A stretch of 64,000 nt of DNA, from positions 33,499 to 97,498 of the forward strand of contig NZ_JXQQ01000005.1 of NCBI RefSeq assembly GCF_000834655.1. Direction: 5' to 3'. The notes beneath the pieces were generated by a model. It did not search any database, was not told the DNA's origin, and saw only the letters and a program-made list of their open reading frames with translations. Shown here in pieces: positions 9,148 through 17,588 of this stretch. Made by a program: the position numbers and the translations under genes. How positions within the stretch are numbered: position 1 is the stretch's first letter; each line of letters opens with the position of its first letter. The DNA is from Variovorax paradoxus (lineage in GTDB: Bacteria; Pseudomonadota; Gammaproteobacteria; Burkholderiales; Burkholderiaceae_C).

Positions 9148-10203
9148 TCAGACGGAGGACGTTTCCGGAAACTCGATCTGGATCTTGACGTCGCTCGCAC
9201 GCCCCGCCGCCGCTTCTTCAAAAGCCTGGATCCCATCCTCAAACGCAAAGGTGCGCGAGATGAACGGCTTCACATCCACCTGCCCCGAAGCGATCAACGC
9301 GAGCGCGCGCGGAAAGATGTTGGCGTAGCGAAACACCGACTCGATGCGCACTTCCTTCGCCTGGATCGCGACGATGTCGAACGCCACCTTGGCCGGCGGT
9401 ATGCCCACCAGCACGAGGCAGCCGCCGGGGCACAGCAGGTCGAAGATGCCGTCGAAGGCGCGGGTGCTGCCGCTGGCTTCGAAGACGACGTTCGCGCCCC
9501 AGCCTTCAGTCAATGCCCTCACGGTGTCGGCGAGATTCGCATCGCGCACGTTCACCGTCGTCACCGCGGGGTTGCCGGCGAAGAGCGCGAGCTTCTCGGG
9601 CACGAGGTCCGCAAGGATCACGCGGGCCGCGCCGCCGGCCAGCGCCGCCAGCGCGGTCATCGCGCCGATGGTGCCCGCGCCGATGACGACTGCGACGTCG
9701 CCAGGCTTGAGCGCCGCCTTCTTCGCGGCCTGCAGGCCGATGGCCAGCGGCTCGACGATCGCGCCTTCGCCGAAGCTCACGTTGTCGGGCATGCGGAAAG
9801 TGAACGCGGCCGGATGCACCACGAAGGGCGTGAGGCAGCCGTGGATCGGCGGCGTGGCCCAGAAGCGCACGGCGGGGTCGAGGTTGTAGATGCCCTCGCG
9901 GGTGGCGCGCGAATCCATCTGGGGGATGCCTGGCTCCATGCACACGCGATCCCCCGGTTGGAGGTGCGTGACTTCGGCGCCCACCTCGGCGACCACGCCG
10001 GAGGCCTCGTGGCCGAGGATCATCGGCGCATCGACCGTGTAGGGGCCGATGCCGCCGTGCTGGTAGTAGTGGACGTCGCTGCCGCACACGCCCACGGTGT
10101 GCACGCGGATCATCACGTCGCGCGGCCCCATGTGCAGGGGAACGTCGACGTCGCGCAGCGTGATTTCGTGCGCCTTTTCCAGGACCAGTGCTCTCATTTC
10201 CAT
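9148..10203 (-). CDS. Zinc-dependent polyol dehydrogenase (sorbitol/xylitol dehydrogenase family)
   Basis: The protein has 351 residues, the usual length for medium-chain zinc alcohol dehydrogenases. The catalytic zinc ligands appear as VCGSDVHYY and GHEASGVV, and the NAD-binding motif as GAGTIG. The family oxidises polyols such as sorbitol, xylitol or L-iditol to ketoses using NAD; the exact substrate cannot be told. The structural zinc loop (four close Cys) is absent, as in many sorbitol dehydrogenases. Two starts are possible, 10203 or the in-frame ATG two codons later. Upstream lies the remains of a sugar ABC transporter, so this was probably the last gene of a polyol uptake operon and may now lack its transporter. 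Confidence 0.9.
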   Translation of the reverse strand: MEMRALVLEKAHEITLRDVDVPLHMGPRDVMIRVHTVGVCGSDVHYYQHGGIGPYTVDAPMILGHEASGVVAEVGAEVTHLQPGDRVCMEPGIPQMDSRATREGIYNLDPAVRFWATPPIHGCLTPFVVHPAAFTFRMPDNVSFGEGAIVEPLAIGLQAAKKAALKPGDVAVVIGAGTIGAMTALAALAGGAARVILADLVPEKLALFAGNPAVTTVNVRDANLADTVRALTEGWGANVVFEASGSTRAFDGIFDLLCPGGCLVLVGIPPAKVAFDIVAIQAKEVRIESVFRYANIFPRALALIASGQVDVKPFISRTFAFEDGIQAFEEAAAGRASDVKIQIEFPETSSV

Positions 10204-10230
10204 CTTTCGCTCAAAGGGTGTGTCGGGGGT

Positions 10231-10786
10231 TCAGTGAAAAGGGGCGCCGGTGCGCAACAGCGAGACGCCGGTGTCGATGTCGAACAGGTGCACCTGCTGC
10301 GGATCGGCAACGAAGCGCACGCGCTCGTGCAGGCCCGGGCCCTGGGCCGATGGCATGAGCGCGGAAATTTCGCCGCCGTCGTCGCCACCGTTCGGGCCGA
10401 AGCTCACCAGCACTTCGTTGCCGAGGTACTCGATGAGCTGCACCTCGCCCGCGAAGCCGCCCAGGCGACCCTCATGGGTGTCCGCCTGCAGGTGCGCAGG
10501 GCGGACGCCCAGCGTCACGCGCGCGCGGCCTTCGAGCTCGAAACGGCGCGGATCCACGTGCACCGTGCCGCACGGCCCGCGCAGCACGACATGCCCATCG
10601 GCGGGCGCCTCGATCCGCATCTCCACCAGGTTCATCGGCGGCGTGCCGATGAAGCCGGCCACGAAGGCCGAGCGCGGGCGCTCGAAGATCTCCCGGGGCG
10701 TGCCGACCTGCTCGATGCGCCCGTCGCGCAGCAGCACGATGCGGCAGCGCGCCGGCAGTGACGCGGCGAGTGGTTCGGTTCGTCAT
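10231..10786 (-). pseudogene. Collapsed sugar ABC transporter operon: 5' end of one gene joined to 3' end of a MalK/UgpC-like ATPase
   Basis: An open frame of about 168 codons (10231-10737) encodes only the C-terminal part of a MalK/UgpC-type ATPase: [29 protein letters not shown] and the TOBE-like tail. Walker A, the LSGGQ signature and Walker B are missing. Upstream, at 10786, sits a well-formed start (AAGGAG, then ATG) encoding [14 protein letters not shown], which looks like the first codons of a secreted solute-binding protein. It enters the ATPase remnant in the wrong frame. The simplest reading is a deletion that removed most of a binding-protein/permease/permease/ATPase operon, joining near 10745. 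The ATPase part cannot work as it stands. Confidence 0.75.
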
Positions 10787-10867
10787 CGTTCGTCTCCTTG
10801 TGCTTGTGTGAGAGGAACGAAGCGTATGCAGGCCCAGCCGCACGCTGCGTACAGGCGCGCTGGCGGA

Positions 10868-10886
10868 CTGGTATTTCCATGACCAG
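10868..10886. promoter_or_regulatory. Operator-like inverted repeat CTGGT-N9-ACCAG
   Basis: CTGGT and ACCAG are perfect inverted halves with a nine-base spacer. The site lies about 80-100 bases before the start of the collapsed transporter operon. TGGT/ACCA half-sites are common for GntR-family regulators, although the usual spacing is shorter. A regulatory role is inferred. Confidence 0.35.
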
Positions 10887-10931
10887 CGGACTTGGGGTTT
10901 AGCCGGGGGTCCGCGCCGATAGTCAGTTTTA

Positions 10932-11095
10932 TTTCATTGCAACGCCTGGGTTGCAGGCCGGAACCGGGCGCGAAGAAATAGCTCGGCTCTAACGGCGCGA
11001 TCGCGACCGACAGCACCTCGACGGCAGGGACCGGCGTCAACCTGCTCTCCACGGGCGGCGCGGCCATCGTTTTGCCCATATCGGTTGCAATGAAA
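10932..11095. repeat. Two 12-base inverted copies flanking 140 bases
   Basis: TTTCATTGCAAC (10932-10943) and its exact reverse complement GTTGCAATGAAA (11084-11095) face outward, one towards the old transporter operon and one towards the MFS gene. Similarity extends a few bases further on the outer sides. This could be a pair of sites for one regulator controlling divergent promoters, or the ends of a small decayed element. Confidence 0.45.
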
Positions 11096-11175
11096 AACCA
11101 GAACGATAGAATTTCTCCGGTCTTCTTTTGAAACCAGAGGCCATATCGCTTCTTCTCGCCGAAACGAACATCGCC

Positions 11176-12411
11176 ATGGAACTGAACCTCGAGCCGAACG
11201 CGGCAAGCCTCCCTGACGCACGACCCGCTGCCCCCACCATCTCCGCCCCGATGGCGCTGCTGTTCGCCATCGCCTGCGGGCTCGCGGTGGCCAACGTCTA
11301 CTACGCCCAGCCGCTGCTCGATACGCTCGCGGCCACCTTCGGCATCCGCCCCGCCACGGTCGGCATCGTCATCACGACCACCCAGGTCGGCTACGGCCTC
11401 GGGCTCCTCATGGTGGTTCCGCTGGGCGACCTGATCGACCGGCGGCGATTGATCGTCGGGCAGTCGCTGCTGTCGGTCATTGCCCTGCTCTGCGTGGCGC
11501 TGGCGCCCAGTGCGGCGATCCTGCTACCGGCGATGGCGGCGGTCGGCCTGCTGGCCGTCGTGACGCAGGTGCTGGTTGCCTATGCCGCGCTCATGGCGCC
11601 GGCGGGCGAGCGCGGCCGCGTGGTCGGCATCGTCACGAGCGGGATCATCGTGGGCATCCTGCTGGCACGCGCGGTGTCGGGCACGCTGTCGGACCTCTTC
11701 GGCTGGCGCTCGGTGTACCTGGTGTCCGCCGCGGGCACGCTGGTCGTCGCCGGCCTGCTGTGGAAGGCGCTTCCGCGGCAGGAGAGGCCATCGGTGCGCA
11801 TCTCGTACGTGCAGCTGATCCGATCGGTGTTCACGCTATTTGCGGAGGAGCCCGTGCTGCGCATCCGCGCGGTGCTCGCCATGCTGATCTTCATGGCCAT
11901 CACGATGCTGCTGACGCCGATGGTGTTGCCGCTGACCGCAGCGCCGTTCTCGCTGTCGCACACGCAGGTGGGACTGTTCGGCCTGGCGGGCGCGGCGGGT
12001 GCCTTGGGGGCCGCACGCGCGGGCCGCCAGGCGGACCGGGGCCGGGCGCAGCGCACCACCGCCATCGGGCTTGTGGTCATGCTGCTGTCGTGGGGGCTCA
12101 TCGCGCTGCTGCCGTGGTCGATCTGGGCGATGGCGATCGGGGTGGTGACGATCGACTTCGGCCTGCAGTCGGTGCACGTTGCGAACCAGAGCCTCATCTA
12201 CCGCGTGCGCCCCGAAGCGCAGAGCCGGCTGACCGCCGGCTACATGATCTTCTATTCGATCGGCTCGGCCACCGGATCGATCGCCTCGACGATGCTGTAC
12301 GCGCACGGCGGCTGGAACAGCGTCTGCCTCGCGGGGGCCGCGACGAGCGGCGTCGCGCTGGCGTTCTGGGCCGCAACCCGGCACCTGACGCCGCGGGATT
12401 CCAACGCCTGA
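11176..12411 (+). CDS. MFS transporter (drug/metabolite efflux type)
   Basis: The protein has 411 residues with about twelve hydrophobic segments. NVYYAQPLLD in the first helix and the loop GDLIDRRRLIVG (motif A) between helices 2 and 3 place it in the DHA1-like group of proton-coupled efflux transporters. The ATG at 11176 was chosen; a TTG 48 bases upstream is in frame but has no ribosome site. The gene converges with the AraC regulator, with a four-base gap between stops. Substrate unknown. Confidence 0.88.
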   Translation: MELNLEPNAASLPDARPAAPTISAPMALLFAIACGLAVANVYYAQPLLDTLAATFGIRPATVGIVITTTQVGYGLGLLMVVPLGDLIDRRRLIVGQSLLSVIALLCVALAPSAAILLPAMAAVGLLAVVTQVLVAYAALMAPAGERGRVVGIVTSGIIVGILLARAVSGTLSDLFGWRSVYLVSAAGTLVVAGLLWKALPRQERPSVRISYVQLIRSVFTLFAEEPVLRIRAVLAMLIFMAITMLLTPMVLPLTAAPFSLSHTQVGLFGLAGAAGALGAARAGRQADRGRAQRTTAIGLVVMLLSWGLIALLPWSIWAMAIGVVTIDFGLQSVHVANQSLIYRVRPEAQSRLTAGYMIFYSIGSATGSIASTMLYAHGGWNSVCLAGAATSGVALAFWAATRHLTPRDSNA

Positions 12412-12415
12412 ACGC

Positions 12416-13366
12416 TCACGCCGTGGTGGCGAGCGGTGTGTTCTGCGCGGTGCGCAGGCCGAAGCGATCCTGCGCCTGCTGGCGGTAGGCCGAGGGCGTC
12501 ATGCCCTTGAGTTGCAGGAAGCGCCGGTTGAAGTTCGCCAGGTTCGCGAAGCCCACCTCGTAGCAGATGTCGCTCACCAGCCGGTCGGAGGTCTGCAGCA
12601 TCTCGCAGGCCTTGGTGATGCGAAGCCGCGTCACGAAGTCGGTGAAGGTGCTGCCCATGTGCTTGTGGAAGTAGCGCGAGAAGCTGCTCTCGGCCATGTT
12701 GGCCACCGCGCACACGGCCGGCAGCGAGAGCTCTTCGGTCAGGTGCGCGTCGAGGTAGTCGAGCACCCGGCGCATGCGGGTGTTGGCGCTCGGGTCGTCG
12801 TCCAGCGGGCCTGTCGCGCTGGAGATCTGGCGCCAGTCTTCCCAATTGGCGAGTTCGTGCAGCACCCCGATGAATTCCGAGAGCCGCGCCATGCCCTCCT
12901 GGCCCTGCACACGGCCGAAGCGCTCGCGCATCCGCGCGCTGATGCCGAAGAACTCGATGCCGAGCCTGGCGCGGTCGAGCATCGGCAACACGGCTTCCAG
13001 TTCAGGAAAAAGACCCGCGGCCTTGCGCAGCGGCTCGTCGCGAAAGTGGATCACCATGCTGCGGTCGGCAATGCCCTCGGGCGGCACGTCGTGCGAGATC
13101 CAGGTGTGCGGCAGGCGCCCGCCGACCAGGGCCACGTAACCCGGCTCGAAACGGCCGATGTGGTTGCCGACGTAGGCATCGCCGCTGCTGCGGTTGATGA
13201 TCTGCAGCTCGTACTCGTCGTGGTAATGCCAGCAGTCGAAGGGCCAGGGCACGCCATGCTGCAGGCAGCGCACCGAGCTGCCGCCGGCGGGCTCGAAACC
13301 CAGGCGCGGGTCGCGCATCAGCTCGTGTTCGAGCTCGGGCTTTCGCGCATTGTTGTACTTGCTCAT
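12416..13366 (-). CDS. AraC-family regulator with cupin sensor domain
   Basis: The protein has 316 residues. Residues ~35-110 form a cupin-like sugar-sensing domain (FDCWHYHDEYELQ). The last ~110 residues carry two helix-turn-helix motifs ending in VGFANLANFNRRFLQLKGMTPSAYR, the standard AraC signature. Such proteins activate sugar or polyol operons. The polyol dehydrogenase and lost transporter at 9148-10786 are possible former targets, but an MFS gene lies between. The next gene downstream in reading direction is the MFS gene, convergent. Confidence 0.9.
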   Translation of the reverse strand: MSKYNNARKPELEHELMRDPRLGFEPAGGSSVRCLQHGVPWPFDCWHYHDEYELQIINRSSGDAYVGNHIGRFEPGYVALVGGRLPHTWISHDVPPEGIADRSMVIHFRDEPLRKAAGLFPELEAVLPMLDRARLGIEFFGISARMRERFGRVQGQEGMARLSEFIGVLHELANWEDWRQISSATGPLDDDPSANTRMRRVLDYLDAHLTEELSLPAVCAVANMAESSFSRYFHKHMGSTFTDFVTRLRITKACEMLQTSDRLVSDICYEVGFANLANFNRRFLQLKGMTPSAYRQQAQDRFGLRTAQNTPLATTA

Positions 13367-13429
13367 GGCGTTTCCCTGGGTGCGACCGCGGGATGCTCCA
13401 GAGCCTCTGCCGACCGCCGGCAGCGCCGG

Positions 13430-14800
13430 TCAGGCGCCGGCCACCTTCATGCGGTTGACCAGAATCGATCCCGTGGTCTTTGCACCGAAAGTGTAGGCAT
13501 CGGCGCCGATGGCTTCAATGCCCATCAGCATGTCCTTGAGGTTGCCGGCGATGGTGATCTCCTGCACGGGGAAGGCGATCTTGCCCTTCTCGACCCAGAA
13601 GCCGCTGGCGCCGCGCGAGTAGTCGCCGGTCACGTAGTTCACGCCCTGCCCCATCAGCTCGATCACGAAGAGGCCGGTGCCCAGCTTGGCGAGCATGGCG
13701 TCAAGGTCGTCGCCATGCTTGGTCAGGCGCGAGCTCAGCGTCAGGTTGTGGGAGCCACCGGCGTTGCCGGTGGTCTTCATGCCCAGCTTGCGGGCCGAGT
13801 AGGTGGAGAGGAAATAGCCCTCGAGCCGGCCCGCATCGACCACCTTGCGGGCACGCGTGGTCACGCCTTCGTCGTCGAAGGGCGAGCTGCCCTTGCCGCG
13901 CATCACATGCGGGTCTTCGGCCACGTCGATGTGCTTGGGCAGCACGGGCTTGCCAAGCGAATCGAGCAGGAACGTGCTCTTGCGGTACAGGGCACCGCCG
14001 CTCACGGCCTGCACCAGCCCGCCCAGGAGGCCCACGGCCAGCGGCGACTCGAACAGCACCGGGCATTCGGTGGTCTTGATCTTGCGCGACTTCAGGCGGC
14101 TCAAGGCCCGTTCGGCGGCGTATCGGCCCACGGCCTCGGGGCTCGCGAGTTCGTCGGCCGAGCGCATGGAGCTGTACCAGGCGTCGCGCTGCATGTCGTC
14201 GCCCTTGCCGGCGATGGGTGCCACCGAAATCGAATGCCGCGAGCTGGCGTAGCCGCCGCGGAAACCGTGCGTGTGGGCGCTGAAGAAGTGGCTCTGCTGG
14301 GCCGAGACGCCCGCGCCTTCGCTGTTGGTGATGCGCTTGTCGGTCGACAGGGCTGCCGCCTCGCATTCCAGCGCCAGCCTGGCGGCCTGCTCGCTCGTCA
14401 CGTCCCAGGGGTGGAAGAGGTCGAGCTCGGGGTGTTCCTTGGCGATGTCTTCCTCGTCGGGAAGGCCGCTGACCGGGTCTTCGGCCGTGAAGCGGGCGAT
14501 GTCGTAGGCGGCCTGCACGGTCTGCTTGATGGCGCCCTCGGAGAAGTCCGAGGTGCTCGCGTTGCCGCGGCGGTGGCCCACGTAGACGGTGATGCCGAGC
14601 GACTTGTCGCGGTTGCGCTCGACGTTCTCGAGTTCGCCCTTGCGGACCGAGACGCTGAGCCCGCAGCCCTCGGAGGCCTCGGCGCCGGCGTCGGTCGCAC
14701 CGAGCTTCTTGGCGTGGGCCAAGGCGGTATCGACCAGGTTTTCGAAGAAGGAGCGGCTGTAGGCGAAGCCGGAATCGGCGCGCGAGGAGGATGTCGTCAT
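13430..14800 (-). CDS. pmbA: Metalloprotease PmbA (TldE)
   Basis: The protein has 456 residues, the usual length. It contains GVSAQQSHFFSAHTHGF, the conserved region DEGVTTRARKVVDAGRLEGY and the family C-terminus. With TldD, PmbA forms a heterodimeric protease that processes modified peptides and degrades the CcdA antitoxin; the zinc site lies in TldD. No tldD is seen in this window. The ATG at 14800 was chosen because the long open upstream frame runs through the divergent darP gene. The ribosome site is weak. pmbA and darP are transcribed back to back from a 117-base gap, an arrangement I recall from many betaproteobacteria. Confidence 0.93.
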   Translation of the reverse strand: MTTSSSRADSGFAYSRSFFENLVDTALAHAKKLGATDAGAEASEGCGLSVSVRKGELENVERNRDKSLGITVYVGHRRGNASTSDFSEGAIKQTVQAAYDIARFTAEDPVSGLPDEEDIAKEHPELDLFHPWDVTSEQAARLALECEAAALSTDKRITNSEGAGVSAQQSHFFSAHTHGFRGGYASSRHSISVAPIAGKGDDMQRDAWYSSMRSADELASPEAVGRYAAERALSRLKSRKIKTTECPVLFESPLAVGLLGGLVQAVSGGALYRKSTFLLDSLGKPVLPKHIDVAEDPHVMRGKGSSPFDDEGVTTRARKVVDAGRLEGYFLSTYSARKLGMKTTGNAGGSHNLTLSSRLTKHGDDLDAMLAKLGTGLFVIELMGQGVNYVTGDYSRGASGFWVEKGKIAFPVQEITIAGNLKDMLMGIEAIGADAYTFGAKTTGSILVNRMKVAGA

Positions 14801-14917
14801 GTGGTGGCTATGATACTTGCGCCCCCCATTTCCCGGTTTTCTCCCCAGCTTCCCGCTGCCTGTGCGGTCCATTGCGCACATTGCAACGCCGCACGGCGCG
14901 GCCCAGAATCCACCCAC

Positions 14918-15574
14918 ATGTCCCGCAAACCCAAAAAAGGCTATTTTGTCCGTGGCCAGTTCGTCGCCGAAGGCAGCGAACTCGACCTGGAGCTCAAGCG
15001 TGAGCTCAAGGGCACCGACGAAGCCAGCCGCACCGACCTCAAGCGCGAAAGCGACGAACTGCAAAAGCTCGGCACCGAGCTGCTCACGCTGCGCGCCGCC
15101 CTGTTCGACGCCCTCCAGCTGGACGAGAAACTGGTCGACGCCGTCGCCGAGGCCAAGCGCATCACCAACTTCGAGGGCAAGCGCCGCCAGATGCAGTTCA
15201 TCGGCAAGCTGATGCGCAAGCTCGAACCGGAGGTGCTGGAGGCCGTGAAGCTCGCGCTCACCGAGCAGAACAGCACCCCGGCCGCCGAAACCGCCGCCCT
15301 GCACGAGGCCGAGCGCTGGCGCGACCGGCTGATCGCCGACGACGACGCCCTCGGCGGCTGGATCGAGACCCACCCGGCCACCGATTCGCAACAGCTGCGC
15401 GCCCTGGTGCGCCAGGCCCGCAAGGACATGAAGACCGGCCCGGCCGGCGAGGCGCCCCGCCAAGGCAAGGCCTACCGCGAGATCTTCCAGCTGGTGCGTG
15501 AACAACTGGCCGTGCATGGCGGCGACGACCACGCCGCCGCTGCCGCCGCTCAGGACCGGGAAGAGGACGCATGA
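14918..15574 (+). CDS. darP: Ribosome-associated protein DarP/YjgA (DUF615)
   Basis: The protein has 218 residues. It opens MSRKPKKGYFVRGQFVAEGS and contains EAKRITNFEGKRRQMQFIGKL, a signature of the DUF615 family. In E. coli the protein binds late 50S precursors and helps peptidyl-transferase centre maturation. The family core spans about 170 residues; the Ala/His/Asp-rich C-terminal tail is variable. The start at 14918 was chosen because everything upstream in this frame runs into pmbA on the other strand. The stop overlaps the mog start (ATGA at 15571-15574), so the two are translationally coupled. Confidence 0.93.
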   Translation: MSRKPKKGYFVRGQFVAEGSELDLELKRELKGTDEASRTDLKRESDELQKLGTELLTLRAALFDALQLDEKLVDAVAEAKRITNFEGKRRQMQFIGKLMRKLEPEVLEAVKLALTEQNSTPAAETAALHEAERWRDRLIADDDALGGWIETHPATDSQQLRALVRQARKDMKTGPAGEAPRQGKAYREIFQLVREQLAVHGGDDHAAAAAAQDREEDA

Positions 15575-16161
15575 GTTCGTTCGACCCGGTACGCATCGGC
15601 ATCGTCTCCGTCAGCGACCGCGCCTCCAGCGGCACCTATGAAGACAAGGGCCTGCCCGCGCTGAAGGAATGGCTCGGCCGGGCGCTGAAGAACCCCATCG
15701 AGTTCGCACCCCGGCTGATCCCCGACGAAACGGCCCTCATCAGCGCCACGCTGATCGAGTTGGTCGACGCGGGCTGCTCGCTGGTGCTGACCACCGGCGG
15801 CACCGGCCCCGCGCTGCGCGACGTGACGCCCGAGGCCACGCTGGCCATCGCCCACAAGGAAATGCCCGGCTTCGGCGAGCAGATGCGCCAGATCAGCCTG
15901 CGCTTCGTGCCGACCGCGATCCTCTCGCGCCAGTTGGCGGTGATCCGCGACAAGAGCCTGGTGATCAACCTGCCGGGCCAGCCCAAGTCGATCGCCGAAA
16001 CGCTCGAAGGGCTGAAGGATGCCGACGGCACGCAGCTCGTGCCCGGCATCTTTGCTGCGGTGCCCTACTGCATCGACCTGATCGGCGGGCCGTACCTGGA
16101 AACCGACGACGCGGTCTGCAAGGCCTTCAGGCCGAAGTCGGCAGTCCGGCCCGCGCGCTGA
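15571..16161 (+). CDS. mog: Molybdopterin adenylyltransferase (MogA-like)
   Basis: The protein has 196 residues. The MoCF-biosynthesis fold is shown by RIGIVSVSDRASSG at the start, LTTGGTGPALRDVTPEAT in the middle, and INLPGQPKSI. The enzyme activates molybdopterin by adenylylation before molybdate insertion, in the cytoplasm. The length matches E. coli MogA. Its four-base overlap with darP is clear, but the functional link is not. It converges with the cupin gene six bases downstream. Confidence 0.92.
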   Translation: MSSFDPVRIGIVSVSDRASSGTYEDKGLPALKEWLGRALKNPIEFAPRLIPDETALISATLIELVDAGCSLVLTTGGTGPALRDVTPEATLAIAHKEMPGFGEQMRQISLRFVPTAILSRQLAVIRDKSLVINLPGQPKSIAETLEGLKDADGTQLVPGIFAAVPYCIDLIGGPYLETDDAVCKAFRPKSAVRPAR

Positions 16162-16167
16162 ACCCGG

Positions 16168-16575
16168 TTACTTGACCAGCGTCAGCAAGGGCGCGCCCTT
16201 GTCCTTGACCATCGTCACCAGGAACTTCGCGGGCTTGGTCTTGCTGGCGTTGCGGCCGACCGTGTGGATGTCGTTCGGACCTTCGTAGAAGGTCTGGCCC
16301 GGGGTCAGCGTGACCTCCTTGCCGCCCTTCACGCCCATCACGATCGACCCCTCGAGCACGTAGATGAAGGCGTGGGCGTCGTGGCGGTGGACCGGGTCGA
16401 CGGAGCCCGGCGGAAAGTCCACGATGAACGAGACCGCCTCCTTGCCGGGCATGTCGGCCAGGTCCTTCGTCAGGAGGACGGTTGCCGCGGCTTCGGGCGC
16501 GGCCACGGCGGGCATCGCGGCGAACACGCCGAGCGCGAGGCCGAGGGAAATGCAGGTCTTTTTGAAACAGGTCAT
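16168..16575 (-). CDS. Secreted cupin-domain protein
   Basis: The protein has 135 residues from the ATG at 16575, preceded by GGAAAG. A signal peptide covers about residues 1-26 (cleavage near AVAAPEA). The cupin metal-binding motif is HRHDAHAFIYVLEG, with a second histidine in NDIHTVG. Small periplasmic cupins of this type are common and mostly uncharacterised; they may bind a metal and act as sensors or oxygenases. A longer start at 16629 adds 18 residues in front of the signal peptide and is less likely. It follows the NmrA-like gene by ~65 bases on the same strand. Confidence 0.82.
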   Translation of the reverse strand: MTCFKKTCISLGLALGVFAAMPAVAAPEAAATVLLTKDLADMPGKEAVSFIVDFPPGSVDPVHRHDAHAFIYVLEGSIVMGVKGGKEVTLTPGQTFYEGPNDIHTVGRNASKTKPAKFLVTMVKDKGAPLLTLVK

Positions 16576-16641
16576 GGGTTGTCTTTCCGGCCCGCATCGC
16601 GGACCTTGGGTCAATGGTTTGGTGAACAAGCAGCTGCCGAA

Positions 16642-17394
16642 TCAGGCGCGTGCACGCTGCGCAAGCCAGTCGGCGAACAGCGTCGTGCCCAGGCGCGGAT
16701 CGCGGCCGGGCGTGAGCGAACGGTCGTCCAGCTGCACGCCGAAGTAGCTCGCCCCTGCATCGGTGACGACCGGGCGCTTGTCGCCGGTCGCGGCGAAAAG
16801 GCGGCGCACCAGCGTGTCGAGCGGCAGCGCCTCGGGCCCCGCGATCTCGATGCGGCTGCGCGCCGGCGGCTCGCCCACCACCGCAGCCAGCGCGGCGGCC
16901 ACGTCGTCCGCCGCCATCGGCTGGATCAGCGCGTTCGACAGCCGCACCTGGCCGCCCTGCACGCTCCCGTCTGCGATGCCAGCCACGAACTCGAAGAACT
17001 GCGTGGCCTGCACGATGGTCCAGGGCACGGGCGAGGCTTCGATCAGTTCCTCCTGGCGCTGCTTGGCGCGGAAATAGCCGCTGGCCAGAAGGCGATCGGT
17101 GCCGACCACCGACAGCGCGATGTGGTGAGCGACGCCCGCCTCCGCTTCGGCGGCGAGCAGGTTGCGCCCCGCGGTGTCGAAGAAATGCAGCGCGGCCGCG
17201 TCCTCGAACGACGGCGAATTCGCGACGTCGACGACGACCTGGGCGCCTGCCAGCGCTTCTTTCAGGCCCTCGCCCGTGAGCGTGTCGACGCCCGTGGAGG
17301 GCGATGCGGCCAGGACCTCGTGGCCGGCATGGCGCAGCAGGGGTGCGAGCTTCGAGCCGATGAGGCCGGAGCCTCCGATGATGACGATCTTCAT
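16642..17394 (-). CDS. NmrA-like NAD(P)-binding protein
   Basis: The protein has 250 residues. The Rossmann dinucleotide motif GGSGLIGSKLA starts at residue 6. HIALSVVGTDRL and YFRAKQRQEELI replace the usual SDR catalytic pattern, as in NmrA-like and NAD(P)H-sensor proteins. The ATG at 17394 has a good AAGGAA site; the frame opens further upstream without support. Such proteins are quinone reductase-like or redox sensors; no substrate can be inferred. It lies upstream of the cupin gene on the same strand, so the two may form an operon. Confidence 0.88.
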   Translation of the reverse strand: MKIVIIGGSGLIGSKLAPLLRHAGHEVLAASPSTGVDTLTGEGLKEALAGAQVVVDVANSPSFEDAAALHFFDTAGRNLLAAEAEAGVAHHIALSVVGTDRLLASGYFRAKQRQEELIEASPVPWTIVQATQFFEFVAGIADGSVQGGQVRLSNALIQPMAADDVAAALAAVVGEPPARSRIEIAGPEALPLDTLVRRLFAATGDKRPVVTDAGASYFGVQLDDRSLTPGRDPRLGTTLFADWLAQRARA

Positions 17395-17588
17395 GGTCGA
17401 TTCCTTGGTGGAGCGAGTCAAAGAGGAACGCCCCCCGTGGGCGTCCATGCAAGGAAGACGTCCAGTGGGGAGTGTTTGTGACAAGCGAATCGAAAATCGT
17501 CGGAAGATCACGCGACCGGGCGCGGCAGTCCTCTCACCCCTTCAACAAACGGGCATCGAACGTCGGGTCGACCCGACAGCCGGAAGCA

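Larger units (their letters stand above)
10787..11175. other. Intergenic region with promoter-like elements, no convincing gene
   Basis: About 390 bases separate the collapsed transporter operon from the MFS gene. It holds the leader of the old operon, an inverted repeat at 10868-10886, and a pair of exact 12-base inverted copies at 10932-10943 and 11084-11095. A ~98-codon open frame on the minus strand (10783-11079) has no ribosome site or recognisable domain and is not called. A TTG at 11128 could extend the MFS gene but has no ribosome site. Confidence 0.5.

Noticed and set aside
9124..10761. Long plus-strand open frame as an immunity gene after the toxin
   Set aside because: It is antisense to the dehydrogenase and the transporter remnant, and it has His/Arg-rich shadow composition.
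10783..11079. Minus-strand open frame of ~98 codons in the gap before the MFS gene
   Set aside because: It has no ribosome site or recognised domain, and overlaps the leader and start of the collapsed transporter operon.
12512..14917. Long upstream extension of the darP frame
   Set aside because: The frame upstream of 14918 is antisense to pmbA and the AraC gene. The family protein begins at the MSRKPKKG start.
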